Notes: generated from the letters alone by a model not told the origin. Shown: positions 1-6,838, numbered from the stretch's first letter. The stretch is DNA of 18,772 bases from WACF01 sp040880205 (GCA_040880205.1 JBBDIU010000101.1:1-18772); one strand, 5' to 3'. Translations and numbers: made by a program.

Positions 1-99
1 TGCACTTGCTCGACATAGAACCACTATGCCTTCACAAGTGCGCCTTGATTGCGGACCGCCCTGTAAGCCAGAGCCGCATTGGTATTATTCAGAGGCTCC
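1..99 (-). mobile_element. End of an insertion sequence (partial, runs off the window)
   Basis: Read on the minus strand, a reading frame that looks like a membrane protein runs into CTAG (100-103) and then GGAGCCTCTGAATAA, after which all frames are full of stops. GGAGCCTCTGAATAA resembles, from memory, the terminal repeats of some IS5-type elements, and CTAG fits the YTAR target preference of that family. Only the non-coding tip of the element is in the window, so no transposase can be seen. The family assignment is an inference; the abrupt end of the neighbouring coding sequence is seen directly. Confidence 0.35.
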
Positions 100-262
100 C
101 TAGTATTGATAGCACGGCATAAAATGATACTCCAACTCCTCCCATAGGGCTCCAAGTTCCGTCGTGAGCAAATAAATCGGGCCACCAACTAACTAATGCA
201 ACAAAAGTCAGAAAATAGACTACTCTCATTAAGCTTACTCGGACTACGTGAAGTTGTTGCAT
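89..262 (-). pseudogene. 5' stump of a small membrane-protein gene cut by an insertion sequence
   Basis: The ATG at 262 follows AGGAAATAAGCT, a reasonable ribosome binding site. The frame runs 57 codons to a TGA at 89-91, and the last few codons lie inside the presumed insertion sequence, so native coding ends near 100. Residues 10-25 form a hydrophobic segment (LMRVVYFLTFVALVSWW), followed by a polar turn (PDLFAHDGTWSPM) and the start of a second hydrophobic segment (VGVSFYAVLSIL). This looks like the first helix and a half of a small multi-pass membrane protein. I recall similar small proteobacterial membrane proteins but cannot name a family. Codon use is AT-rich compared with the rest of the window, which suggests acquired DNA. 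The 3' part would lie on the far side of the element, outside the window. Confidence 0.5.
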
Positions 263-313
263 AGCTTATTTCCTAATATTTTTATTTAATTTGTTAGGAC
301 TATTTAGAAGCGT

Positions 314-354
314 AACGCCCTTGTTCTCGCGCCAAGTTGAATTGGCGTGGCGTT
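314..354. repeat. Nested inverted repeat in the AT-rich gap
   Basis: An inner perfect palindrome CGCCAA-gttgaa-TTGGCG (330-347) lies inside outer arms AACGCC (314-319) and GGCGTT (349-354). The outer stem is separated asymmetrically: 10 nt on the left and 1 nt on the right. The hairpin lies between the truncated gene and the small ORF at 465-602. No T-run follows on either strand, so it is not an obvious intrinsic terminator. The rest of 263-464 holds no gene I can support. It does contain a 6-bp inverted repeat TCCTAA/TTAGGA (270-275 and 294-299). Confidence 0.35.
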
Positions 355-464
355 TGCGCAAGCAAAGGTTATTACAATTTGCCCTTGTCGCTCGGGAACA
401 ATTTATTAGAGCTCGTTTCGCACTGCATTTACTACTGTCTCTATTCCGCTAAAGCGTTGAGAAA

Positions 465-602
465 CTACGGCTGACTCACCGGGAAAGCAGGATCTCGCTT
501 GACGAAAAGCATTCGTATTGACCAGTAAGCCATAATCAACAACACGGCAATTACTGGCAATGCGAGTACAGCGGGTTGCGTAGCGACTCGGGGAACACGC
601 AT
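465..602 (-). CDS. Possible 45-aa single-pass membrane peptide
   Basis: A short frame starts at the ATG at 602, 29 bp after the stop of the 120-aa gene, and ends with TAG at 465-467. The product has a basic N-terminus (MRVPR), one clear hydrophobic stretch at about residues 11-27 (AVLALPVIAVLLIMAYW) and a basic, proline-containing tail (MLFVKRDPAFPVSQP). That is a plausible small membrane protein at the end of the ABC operon. No convincing Shine-Dalgarno sequence precedes the ATG, and I do not recognise a family, so it may be chance. A longer frame on the same strand (406-711) overlaps it in another register but lacks protein-like character. Confidence 0.3.
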   Translation of the reverse strand: MRVPRVATQPAVLALPVIAVLLIMAYWSIRMLFVKRDPAFPVSQP

Positions 603-631
603 CTGAGCGAGAAAAAATGAGAACCTTAACC

Positions 632-994
632 TCAACTATAGGCCGACATCTTTTCCACCGACCGCAGGATAGCCCAACGCTCCCAATACTTTCGGCTGCC
701 GCGAAAGGCATCGTCCACTTCGCCCCCCCAACTGGGATTCTGTTCCAGCGAATCCTTTAACTCTTCATAGTGAAGGCGGTTGATCCGACGCGGCTCCCAC
801 TCCAGCACGGCGTTATCCGCGCTGATGAGACGTCCCTGGCTTAAGGTTTTGTTGATCATACTGAACGGAGGCAAGACACCAAAATAACAAGCGGCTTCGA
901 CGAACAGAAAATATCCCAAAGGTGCGGAAAACGGGCCTTCCCGTTTTCCGAGTCCGTTGGTGGTGAATTGTCGGCGTGTATAGGTGATATCCAT
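632..994 (-). CDS. Conserved-looking hypothetical protein, last substantial gene of the ABC operon
   Basis: The frame is open further upstream, but I chose the ATG at 994 because AAGGAAG lies 6 nt before it; the next upstream ATG has no such signal. The product is 120 residues, soluble in appearance, with no signal peptide and no long hydrophobic helix. The N-terminal half is aromatic and glycine-rich (GPFSAPLGYFLFVEAACYFGVLPPF). The C-terminal half is charged and helical, with tryptophans (SWGGEVDDAFRGSRKYWERW). It begins 36 bp after the stop of the permease gene, so it is probably the next cistron of the same transcript. I do not recognise the family. Its position suggests a role linked to the transporter, but that is inference. 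Confidence 0.7.
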   Translation of the reverse strand: MDITYTRRQFTTNGLGKREGPFSAPLGYFLFVEAACYFGVLPPFSMINKTLSQGRLISADNAVLEWEPRRINRLHYEELKDSLEQNPSWGGEVDDAFRGSRKYWERWAILRSVEKMSAYS

Positions 995-1030
995 GGCGAT
1001 CTTCCTTTCCAAAAGTTTAACGACTTTCAC

Positions 1031-2014
1031 TTACAGCTCATAGCGACGATTGCGCAACCAAATGGTGCCCCACAGTAGCGCCCCCGAGACGATAACAATT
1101 TTGAGAAACTGCATGGGAGTTACGGTGACAAAGGACCGCAGTAGGTCGACCGCTGACGTCGTACTCCAAGCAGTGATTTCATATTCAACATCCATCGACA
1201 AACTGGCGAGGAACACGCCTATGTAGCTGGACCCAAACACCAGTCTTTCCAGTGCGACCACGGCGATCGGCGGAACCAAGGCAGTCAAAAATGGTGAGCG
1301 CCGACTCAATGCGGAACAAAAAAGCAGCCAGGATGCGAGCACAAGATTCTTGACGGCAAAAATGAACACCAACAGAAGATGCGTGATAAACACCGGCAGT
1401 ACGCTGACTTCGCTGATGATCCCGCCAAGCGAAAAGTCCGTGTTGACAGCGATCAGTGAAACCGTCATGCCGGCGAAGAAAATCTGAACGACCAGGGCCA
1501 CCACCAAGGCACTCAGTGGAATAGCCAGGCTAGCGAACGCCAGCTTAACCAGCACTGAATGGGTCTCGCTAAACGGCAGTGACTTCCAGAAAAGAATGGT
1601 CCGGTCCTTTCGATCATTAAACAGGCTACCGAGCAGGTAAAAAACCGAGACGATAAATGCGACGATTCCAAATACGATGCCAATGCCGTGCAATGTCGGG
1701 GTGAGCAGGCCAAGTAGTTGCGAACCCCACAGAGCCCAATCGAGATCGTCGTCCTCGGCGGGCACCAGTTCTCCCCGGGAGAAGTCGATGCGAAATGTTG
1801 GCTCGTTTGCATCAGCGGTTCGCTGCCCACCCGCCCACTCGGCCACTTGGTCCAGATGCTGATTAAGTTCGTCGCCCACCCCGAATACAAGGCTCAGAAC
1901 GGTCAGCATCATGGCGACCGCTCCGATCACCACCGGTGTCCAGATAACCCCACCTCGGTGCTCCCACAACTCGCGTTGGAACAGGTAGTTGGTTTTGTTT
2001 AGCATCTGCCTCAT
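1031..2014 (-). CDS. ABC-2 type transporter permease
   Basis: This 327-residue integral membrane protein has about six hydrophobic segments, at roughly residues 22-45, 110-133, 150-180, 205-235, 242-270 and 300-320. The cytoplasmic opening FQRELWEHRGG and the motif DRKDRTILFWKSLPFS after the second helix are typical of ABC-2 permeases that pair with GntR-controlled ATPases. Residues 46-105 are hydrophilic and acidic and probably form an extracytoplasmic loop. The ATG at 2014 follows AAGGAAAAAAGAC. The gene lies 27 bp after the 73-aa membrane protein and downstream of the ATPase at 2275-3120, with which it should form the transporter. The substrate cannot be read from sequence. In related YtrA-controlled systems such transporters are linked to cell-envelope stress, so export or envelope defence is a reasonable guess only. 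Confidence 0.9.
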   Translation of the reverse strand: MRQMLNKTNYLFQRELWEHRGGVIWTPVVIGAVAMMLTVLSLVFGVGDELNQHLDQVAEWAGGQRTADANEPTFRIDFSRGELVPAEDDDLDWALWGSQLLGLLTPTLHGIGIVFGIVAFIVSVFYLLGSLFNDRKDRTILFWKSLPFSETHSVLVKLAFASLAIPLSALVVALVVQIFFAGMTVSLIAVNTDFSLGGIISEVSVLPVFITHLLLVFIFAVKNLVLASWLLFCSALSRRSPFLTALVPPIAVVALERLVFGSSYIGVFLASLSMDVEYEITAWSTTSAVDLLRSFVTVTPMQFLKIVIVSGALLWGTIWLRNRRYEL

Positions 2015-2041
2015 GTCTTTTTTCCTTGCTCGAAACTGGAT

Positions 2042-2263
2042 CTACCGGCCGCTTTCGACGAAATTGGCGCCGAGTGCGTCAATTGCAACGAGGCCGTTCC
2101 CCGCGAAGCCACTCCCCGATAAGCCATATCCCGATAAACCATAGGTTAGCGGCCCAAGTACCAATAAAACCGCGAATATACATAGCGCCGCGCCCACGAC
2201 CGGCAGCAGTTCCACCATGACGGAGCGAAGGTCTGCCAGTTGTTGTTCCATATCCAGTCTCAT
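2042..2263 (-). CDS. 73-aa single-pass membrane protein between ATPase and permease genes
   Basis: The ATG at 2263 lies 6 nt after a near-consensus ribosome binding site, AGGAGGG, and the gene starts 11 bp after the ATPase stop, so it looks translated. The product has a short amphipathic N-terminus (MRLDMEQQLADLRSVMVELL) and one hydrophobic helix at about residues 18-41 (LLPVVGAALCIFAVLLVLGPL). A Gly/Ser-rich imperfect repeat follows (YGLSGYGLSGSGFAGNGL), then a polar tail. It is unlike the permease, is not a fragment of it, and sits on the same transcript. I do not recognise the family. It may be an accessory subunit or stabiliser of the ABC transporter; that is inferred from position only. 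Confidence 0.75.
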   Translation of the reverse strand: MRLDMEQQLADLRSVMVELLPVVGAALCIFAVLLVLGPLTYGLSGYGLSGSGFAGNGLVAIDALGANFVESGR

Positions 2264-2274
2264 GTCCTACCCTC

Positions 2275-3120
2275 CTATTGCATTTTTGCCACGAAAAGAT
2301 CGGCAATCGTGGGAATTCGTGTTTCGCCCAAGGCTTCCAGCGGCGTGCGGTCTCCGCCTTCAAACAGAAAGGCGGTTTTTCCCAGGCCGCGCTGTTCCGA
2401 TATGGGATTAAGTGCGCGTGCCGCCTCAACGTTTTCCGGGTTCACGTGCACTTCGACAAAGCGCTCCGCGACAGCGTCCATGGGAGTGTTCAAAATGATT
2501 TTTCCCTGGCGGATAAACACCAGGTCGGTCAACAGGGACTCGATTTCCTCCACCTGGTGGGTGGTAATCACGATGGTGCGCTCTTGATCGAAATAGTCGT
2601 TGAGCAGGCTGGTGTAGAATCGTTTTCGGTAAAGAATGTCCAGGCCCAGGGTAGGTTCGTCCAGCACCAGCAGCGGTACGTCGATAGCCATCACCAAGGC
2701 CAGGTGCAACTGGGTGATCATGCCTTTGGATAACTTGCCCACTTCCTTTTTCGGGTCGATATCTGTTTTGGCCAGAAAGGCCTCCGCTGTTTCCCGGTGA
2801 AACTTCGGGTGCGTTGCGGCGATAAAATCTATCGCGCGTTGCGCATTAATCCAGCGCGGCAAGGTGGCTGTGTCGGCAATAAAACACACCTCTTCCATCA
2901 GTCGGGTTCGATCCTTGGCGGGAGACATGCCCAGTACGTTCAATTCGCCCTCGTAAGTCGCGAGTCCGAGCATGCATTTAAGCGCGGTGGTTTTTCCCGC
3001 GCCGTTGTGACCGATCAGGCCAACTATTCGGCCCCGGTCCACCTCCAAATCGATATCATCAAGCACCCGTGTTTTTCCGTAATGCTTGGATAAGCCGTTT
3101 GCGCTAATCAAGGTTTCCAT
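2275..3120 (-). CDS. ABC transporter ATP-binding protein
   Basis: The 281-residue nucleotide-binding subunit has all core motifs: Walker A GHNGAGKT (37-44), ABC signature LSKGM (130-134), Walker B LLVLDEP (150-156), D-loop around LGLD and the H-loop histidine at 188 (TTHQVEE). The signature LSKGM, in place of LSGGQ, is common in the ATPases paired with ABC-2 permeases. Residues after about 215 form a C-terminal domain of this subgroup. The ATG overlaps the stop of the GntR gene as TAATG, which implies translational coupling to the regulator. The partner is most likely the permease at 1031-2014. No substrate-binding protein is encoded nearby, which favours an exporter or a mechanosensing-type system over an importer. 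Confidence 0.96.
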   Translation of the reverse strand: METLISANGLSKHYGKTRVLDDIDLEVDRGRIVGLIGHNGAGKTTALKCMLGLATYEGELNVLGMSPAKDRTRLMEEVCFIADTATLPRWINAQRAIDFIAATHPKFHRETAEAFLAKTDIDPKKEVGKLSKGMITQLHLALVMAIDVPLLVLDEPTLGLDILYRKRFYTSLLNDYFDQERTIVITTHQVEEIESLLTDLVFIRQGKIILNTPMDAVAERFVEVHVNPENVEAARALNPISEQRGLGKTAFLFEGGDRTPLEALGETRIPTIADLFVAKMQ

Positions 3121-3497
3121 TATTGCTTGCTCTTCTCTTTGTTTAACAATTCGGCCAGGTCGTCGGCACTTACGTTTAAACGCTTCATACGTTGTAATAA
3201 CGCCGGCACCTCAGTTTCCATGAACTGTTTCCTCTCCCGCTTGAGTAGTAGTTCCTGTGCCCCTTCCGCAACAAACATTCCCAAACCGCGTCGCTTTTGC
3301 AACAGATTTTCATCGACGAGCTCCTGGTAGGCTTTGGAGACCGTGAGGTGATTGATCCGATACTCACTGGCAACTTGCCGAACCGAGGGAATGGCTTCGC
3401 CTTCCTTGAACACCCCGTCGATAATCAGGCTGACAATACGGTCCCGAAGCTGCCGATAAATCGGTTGCGAATCATCCCAGTCGTCGATAGTTGTCAT
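3120..3497 (-). CDS. GntR family transcriptional regulator, YtrA-like
   Basis: At 125 residues this is the size of YtrA-subfamily GntR proteins: an N-terminal winged helix (about residues 10-78, with SVRQVASEYRINHLTVSKAYQ as the recognition part and the wing RRGLGMFV) and only a short helical C-terminal region rather than a full ligand domain. Such regulators are normally encoded next to ABC transporters and repress their own operon. Here the gene lies inside the operon, between the DUF2807 gene and the ATPase gene, with a 1-nt overlap into the latter. The likely operator is the perfect inverted repeat at 4437-4464. The ribosome binding site is weak (TAGGTT), and the start lies inside a 23-bp tandem duplication. 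Confidence 0.93.
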   Translation of the reverse strand: MTTIDDWDDSQPIYRQLRDRIVSLIIDGVFKEGEAIPSVRQVASEYRINHLTVSKAYQELVDENLLQKRRGLGMFVAEGAQELLLKRERKQFMETEVPALLQRMKRLNVSADDLAELLNKEKSKQ

Positions 3498-3540
3498 GCT
3501 TTTAACCTACTGACCCACATGCTTTTAACTTACTGACCAG
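3495..3540. repeat. 23-bp tandem duplication joining two cistrons
   Basis: Two adjacent 23-bp units (3495-3517 and 3518-3540) begin CATGCTTTTAAC and continue CTACTGACCCA or TTACTGACCAG, differing at three positions. On the minus strand the first unit carries the stop codon TAA of the DUF2807 gene (3530-3532), and the second carries the spacer and ATG of the GntR gene. Because 23 is not a multiple of 3, the extra ATG (3520) opens a short frame, MWVSRLKA, that ends in a TGA overlapping the GntR ATG. Confidence 0.75.
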
Positions 3541-4396
3541 AGTCATTGCGTGAGCGGACCCTGCCGGAACCGTTGACCGAGCGATCCACATCTGTCGGTT
3601 CGCCTCTATAGCCCACATCGCCGGTGCCATTGATACGAGCGTCCAAGGTTTCGCTGACATTCACCTCAACATCGCCCGAGCCGTTAACGCTAACTTTTGC
3701 TTTCCGAGCACGCAGGTTGGCCGTGTCCACTCCGCCGGAACCATTGACGACAATGGACAAGTCCTCTACCTCGCCATCGGCGATTCTGACTCCGCCCGAA
3801 CCGTTGCCAACAATTTTGGCCTTGGCCAACTTCTCGCGGCGCGCATACAGTTCATCCAGTTCAATATTGCCGCTGCCGTGGACGGTCAGGTCCAAATCGT
3901 CCACCTCGGAGCGGCCGATGCGGGTAGTTCCCGATCCGCGCACATTGATGGCCAAATCGTCCACGACCAGTAAATCAGCCCTGATGTCGCCAGAGCCCTG
4001 AAGGTTGAATTCGAGATCATCCGAACTGTGCAGGGGCCGAAGCTGCACCGTGCCGGAACTTCGGTTGGCGAGGTACTTCAGCGCCTTTACTTGCACTTCA
4101 AAGGTCACATTGCGATCCCGGGTAGCGCTGAACGAGTCCCAGAAAGGATTACCATTGCTACCCAGCGCCAGGGTGTCTCCCTTGATGCGCGCCTCCACTT
4201 CGTCGATAAGCTCACTGTCGGTAATAATGGTCACGTATTCCTCTTCCCCCTGGGTGACAACCAAATGGAAAGGGCTGAGCAGGTGGATGTTTTCGATCCC
4301 GTCCAACTCGACGGTCGAACGCACCGTCTCCGCCTGAGCGGCAGCCATGCCCGCCAACAGCCACAGAGGCACGAGGTATTGCTGGTGAATGTTCAT
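3530..4396 (-). CDS. DUF2807-type (GIN domain) exported repeat protein
   Basis: This 288-residue protein has a signal peptide (residues 1-22, hydrophobic LVPLWLLAGMAAA, likely cleavage after AQA), no lipobox cysteine and no further membrane segment. The mature part matches the putative auto-transporter adhesin head-like family: an opening strand motif (HLLSPFHLVVTQGEEEYVTI), then regularly spaced turns of the form x-G-S-G-x (QGSG, RGSG, HGSG, NGSG four times, NGTG) every 17-25 residues, which predicts a parallel beta-helix. It is probably periplasmic or surface-attached; its role is unknown. The ATG at 4396 follows AGGGGAAG. It is the first gene of the GntR/ABC operon, ending 32 bp before the regulator, so it is likely co-induced with the transporter. 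The acidic, Asn/Gly-rich turns could bind ions or sugars, which is speculation. Confidence 0.85.
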   Translation of the reverse strand: MNIHQQYLVPLWLLAGMAAAQAETVRSTVELDGIENIHLLSPFHLVVTQGEEEYVTIITDSELIDEVEARIKGDTLALGSNGNPFWDSFSATRDRNVTFEVQVKALKYLANRSSGTVQLRPLHSSDDLEFNLQGSGDIRADLLVVDDLAINVRGSGTTRIGRSEVDDLDLTVHGSGNIELDELYARREKLAKAKIVGNGSGGVRIADGEVEDLSIVVNGSGGVDTANLRARKAKVSVNGSGDVEVNVSETLDARINGTGDVGYRGEPTDVDRSVNGSGRVRSRNDSGQ

Positions 4397-4436
4397 CGTT
4401 GCTTCCCCTGGCCGGGACGAACGTGCCCGGTGTCAT

Positions 4437-4464
4437 ATGGTGTTATGCATGACTATAACACCAT
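4437..4464. promoter_or_regulatory. Perfect inverted repeat, candidate GntR operator
   Basis: ATGGTGTTAT (4437-4446) and ATAACACCAT (4455-4464) are perfect 10-bp inverted arms around an 8-bp spacer. The repeat lies about 40 bp before the first gene of the operon and overlaps the -10 box of the best minus-strand promoter. YtrA-type regulators are known to bind inverted repeats with GTGT...ACAC half-sites about 13-15 bp apart; here GTGT and ACAC are 14 bp apart. Autorepression by the operon's GntR protein is the simplest reading. Confidence 0.65.
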
Positions 4465-4479
4465 GAACGCAGGTCGCAA
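4452..4479 (-). promoter_or_regulatory. Probable promoter of the DUF2807-GntR-ABC operon
   Basis: On the minus strand, TTGCGA (4479-4474) and TATAGT (4457-4452) are 16 bp apart, a fair sigma-70 promoter. Transcription would start near 4445, giving a leader of about 50 nt before the ATG at 4396. The -10 box overlaps the right arm of the inverted repeat at 4437-4464, so bound repressor would block it. Confidence 0.5.
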
Positions 4480-4664
4480 GCGAAAAAAGTAAAGGATTGT
4501 GAAGATGGCATCGCGGCAAGGGCCGATGTCCGCGACTCCCGTTAATATGTAGGGGTCGATTCGGTGTAAACAGGGTGCGCGCTGTCAACGGGAAGATGAC
4601 TCTCCAGCCGCTATTAGTATTTGATCTTCGCCGCGCAAAGCCCTAACTTGGCGGCCATTCACGG

Positions 4665-4691
4665 CCCCTTAAGGGCACACGCCCCAAGGGG
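4665..4691 (+). promoter_or_regulatory. Hairpin in the leader of the copper/haem protein gene
   Basis: CCCCTT (4665-4670) pairs with AAGGGG (4686-4691), and inside it GGG (4673-4675) pairs with CCC (4682-4684). The hairpin ends about 40 bp before the start at 4732. No T-run follows. It may stabilise or regulate the leader. Otherwise the divergent gap 4397-4731 holds only the operon promoter and operator described separately; I found no convincing plus-strand sigma-70 promoter in it. Confidence 0.35.
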
Positions 4692-4731
4692 AGGACTGCC
4701 CCCAACCAAGCTTCACCAGGAGTACCTATCC

Positions 4732-6738
4732 ATGCTGTCCGGTAAAAACAGGCATTTCGCGCCACTGCTCTACCTGCTCTTTTTGTGTAATCTCGGTGCG
4801 GCCAATGCCGCGGAACGCATCGGCAACTTCGTCCTGCTGGATCAGTACGGCAAGGCTCACGAGTTGCATTACAACACCGATGCCAAGGCCATTATCTTGC
4901 TGGGCCATAGCACGCGAACTGATAACAGCAGCGAGCTGGTCGCGGCGCTGAGCCAAATCAAGGGCGAATTCGCCGCGGCCAACGTAAAGGTTTTCCTGCT
5001 GAATGCCGACCCGAAGGACAGCCGCAAAACGGTAGTGCGGCAAACCGAAACCTTGGACCACGACTTCCCCGTCCTAATGGATGAGGGCCAATTGGTAGCC
5101 GAGTCGCTTGCGATTAGTCACGTGGGCGAAGTGCTGGTTATCAACCCCAAGAACTGGCAGGTGCTGTACCGCGGCCCGATCGCCGGCAACACGAAGGAAG
5201 GGAAGGACGACTATCTGCGCGACGCCATCGCCAAACACCTGAATGAACAAGCCATCCAGCTCGCCGAGCGTCCAATGCCCGCCAACACACCGGCCCTGGC
5301 GCAGCTTTCCGCCAAGCAAATACAAACGCGCGAGAACATTTCCTACAGCGAGACGATCGCGCCACTGCTAATGGAAAAATGCGTGGACTGCCACCGACCG
5401 GAGGGTATCGGCCCCTGGGCCATGACCAGCCATACCATGATCAAAGGCTTTGCTCCCATGATCAAGGAGGTGGTTTTAACGCGTCGCATGCCGCCCTGGC
5501 ACGCGGACCCCCAGATCAATCACTTCAAGGAGGATATCGGCCTGTCGGTCGCAGAGAAGCAAACCTTGATTCACTGGATAGACGCCGGTGCCCCGCGTGG
5601 CTCCGGCGACGACCCGCTGACTCAGGTTGGAGTACCGGAAAGCCAATGGGTGTTGGGCAAACCGGATTTGGTGTTGGAGTTACCGGCCTATGACATTCCC
5701 GCCACTGGCGTTATCGATTACCAGTTCTTTGAAGTCTCCAACACGTATCCAGAAGATGCTTGGGTAAAAGCAGTGCAAATTATTCCGGGTGATCGGCAGA
5801 CTCTGCACCACGCCATCGCCACTTTTGGCGAGCCCGTCGACCCAAGCACGCCCGTGCGCCCGGTCGGGCAAGGTGGTGAAGGCAATTCCATTTTGCAGGA
5901 ACAATTGATGACCTTCGTTCCTGGCAACGAACATTACATTTACCCGGAGGAAACCGGTCTTCTGTTGCCGACGGGCTCAAGTTTGTTTTTTCAAATGCAC
6001 TACACCACCAGCGGCAAAGCTACCACCGACAAATCCAAAATCGGAATCTATTTCCGCGACGACGCACCGGAACACATGCTGCGCCACTATGTCATCGCCA
6101 ACACTGAAATCAGCATTCCGCCGCAGGAAGGCGCGCACCAAGAAGCCGCGTACGTGCAATTTCACGAGCCCGTGATCATTTACAGCCTGTTCCCACACGC
6201 ACACTATCGCGGCCGCAGTTCCGAATTCGCGGTTCGTTACCCGGATGGCCGCGAGGAAACCGTGCTGTCGGTACCCAATTACGACTTTAACTGGCAGCGC
6301 TACTTCCGCCTGGAGGAGCCGCTGGAAGTGCCTGCTGGCAGCAAACTGATCCACCGCACCACCTATGACAATTCACCGTTGAAGGACAGCAACCCCGATC
6401 CCACCCAGACTGTTCCCTGGGGACTGCAATCCTGGGATGAGATGCTCTACGGTGGCGTGTCCTACCGTTTCAAGGAGCCCAAGGACGCCGCCGAGATGGA
6501 TGTCCTGCAATTTCGCACCGACATCATGATGGGCATGTTGGACCGGAACATGGACGGCAAGCTGGTGGCGGAGGAAATGACCGGCGACACCGGCGAGCAG
6601 TTGGTGAAAATGGCGGTATGGTTCGACAGCAATAAAAGCGGCGGCCTGGAACACGAAGAACTGAAAAACCTATTCGTCACCCTGCGGGAAGAAGCCCGCA
6701 AGCGTCGCGCCCAACAAAGCGAACAAGCCAGCAACTAA
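4732..6738 (+). CDS. Secreted thioredoxin-fold / cytochrome c / PHM-like copper monooxygenase / EF-hand fusion
   Basis: I chose ATG 4732 because CAGGAG precedes it and a signal peptide follows (residues 1-26, cleavage after ANA); product 668 aa. Residues about 28-165 look like a redoxin (thioredoxin-fold) domain but carry no cysteine. A c-type haem site CVDCH is at 217-221, with MPPWH downstream. Residues about 310-590 resemble the two copper domains of peptidylglycine and dopamine monooxygenases: HH (359-360) and MHY with H423 for one copper, HAH (489-491) and DEM with M571 for the other. Two EF-hand loops follow: D604-N606-D608-K610-E615 and D632-N634-S636-G638-E643. The only mature cysteines are the two haem ones. 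This predicts a periplasmic copper hydroxylase with a built-in electron-transfer haem and calcium sites; the substrate is unknown. It is monocistronic and ends in a strong terminator. Confidence 0.88.
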   Translation: MLSGKNRHFAPLLYLLFLCNLGAANAAERIGNFVLLDQYGKAHELHYNTDAKAIILLGHSTRTDNSSELVAALSQIKGEFAAANVKVFLLNADPKDSRKTVVRQTETLDHDFPVLMDEGQLVAESLAISHVGEVLVINPKNWQVLYRGPIAGNTKEGKDDYLRDAIAKHLNEQAIQLAERPMPANTPALAQLSAKQIQTRENISYSETIAPLLMEKCVDCHRPEGIGPWAMTSHTMIKGFAPMIKEVVLTRRMPPWHADPQINHFKEDIGLSVAEKQTLIHWIDAGAPRGSGDDPLTQVGVPESQWVLGKPDLVLELPAYDIPATGVIDYQFFEVSNTYPEDAWVKAVQIIPGDRQTLHHAIATFGEPVDPSTPVRPVGQGGEGNSILQEQLMTFVPGNEHYIYPEETGLLLPTGSSLFFQMHYTTSGKATTDKSKIGIYFRDDAPEHMLRHYVIANTEISIPPQEGAHQEAAYVQFHEPVIIYSLFPHAHYRGRSSEFAVRYPDGREETVLSVPNYDFNWQRYFRLEEPLEVPAGSKLIHRTTYDNSPLKDSNPDPTQTVPWGLQSWDEMLYGGVSYRFKEPKDAAEMDVLQFRTDIMMGMLDRNMDGKLVAEEMTGDTGEQLVKMAVWFDSNKSGGLEHEELKNLFVTLREEARKRRAQQSEQASN

Positions 6739-6750
6739 CCCCCAAACAAA

Positions 6751-6778
6751 AAGAGCCGCATCCGCGGCTCTTTTTTTT
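6751..6778. terminator. Bidirectional intrinsic terminator between convergent genes
   Basis: GAGCCGC (6753-6759), loop ATCC, GCGGCTC (6764-6770), followed by eight T's on the plus strand and preceded by five A's, so the hairpin also has a T-run on the minus strand. It serves the copper/haem gene (stop at 6738) and can also stop transcripts leaving acs. The plus-strand T-run merges directly into the heptamer array at 6776. Confidence 0.93.
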
Positions 6779-6803
6779 CACCTTTCACCTTTCACCTTTC
6801 ACC
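6776..6803. repeat. Heptamer array TTTCACC, four copies
   Basis: Four perfect tandem copies of TTTCACC directly follow the terminator. They belong to the 7-nt-period array family found in most gaps of this window. Confidence 0.9.
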
Positions 6804-6838
6804 AATTCGTCCCCGCATTGCGCCTGAGCCGCCCCAAT

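Noticed and set aside
311..358. Integron attC-like site (GCGTAACGCC ... GGCGTTTGCGC)
   Set aside because: The left and right ends do not fit RYYYAAC and GTTRRRY, the length is short, and no integrase or cassette is visible. Kept only as an inverted repeat.
406..711. 101-codon minus-strand frame
   Set aside because: No ribosome binding site and no protein-like pattern. It overlaps the end of the supported 632-994 gene in another register.
4028..4492. Plus-strand frame across the DUF2807 gene and operon promoter
   Set aside because: It runs antisense to a well-supported gene and crosses the operator and promoter; no ribosome binding site.
4732..5260. Active peroxiredoxin or thiol-disulfide oxidoreductase domain
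   Set aside because: The redoxin-like domain has no cysteine; the place of the active site reads LGHSTRTDNSSEL, so classical thiol chemistry is not possible.
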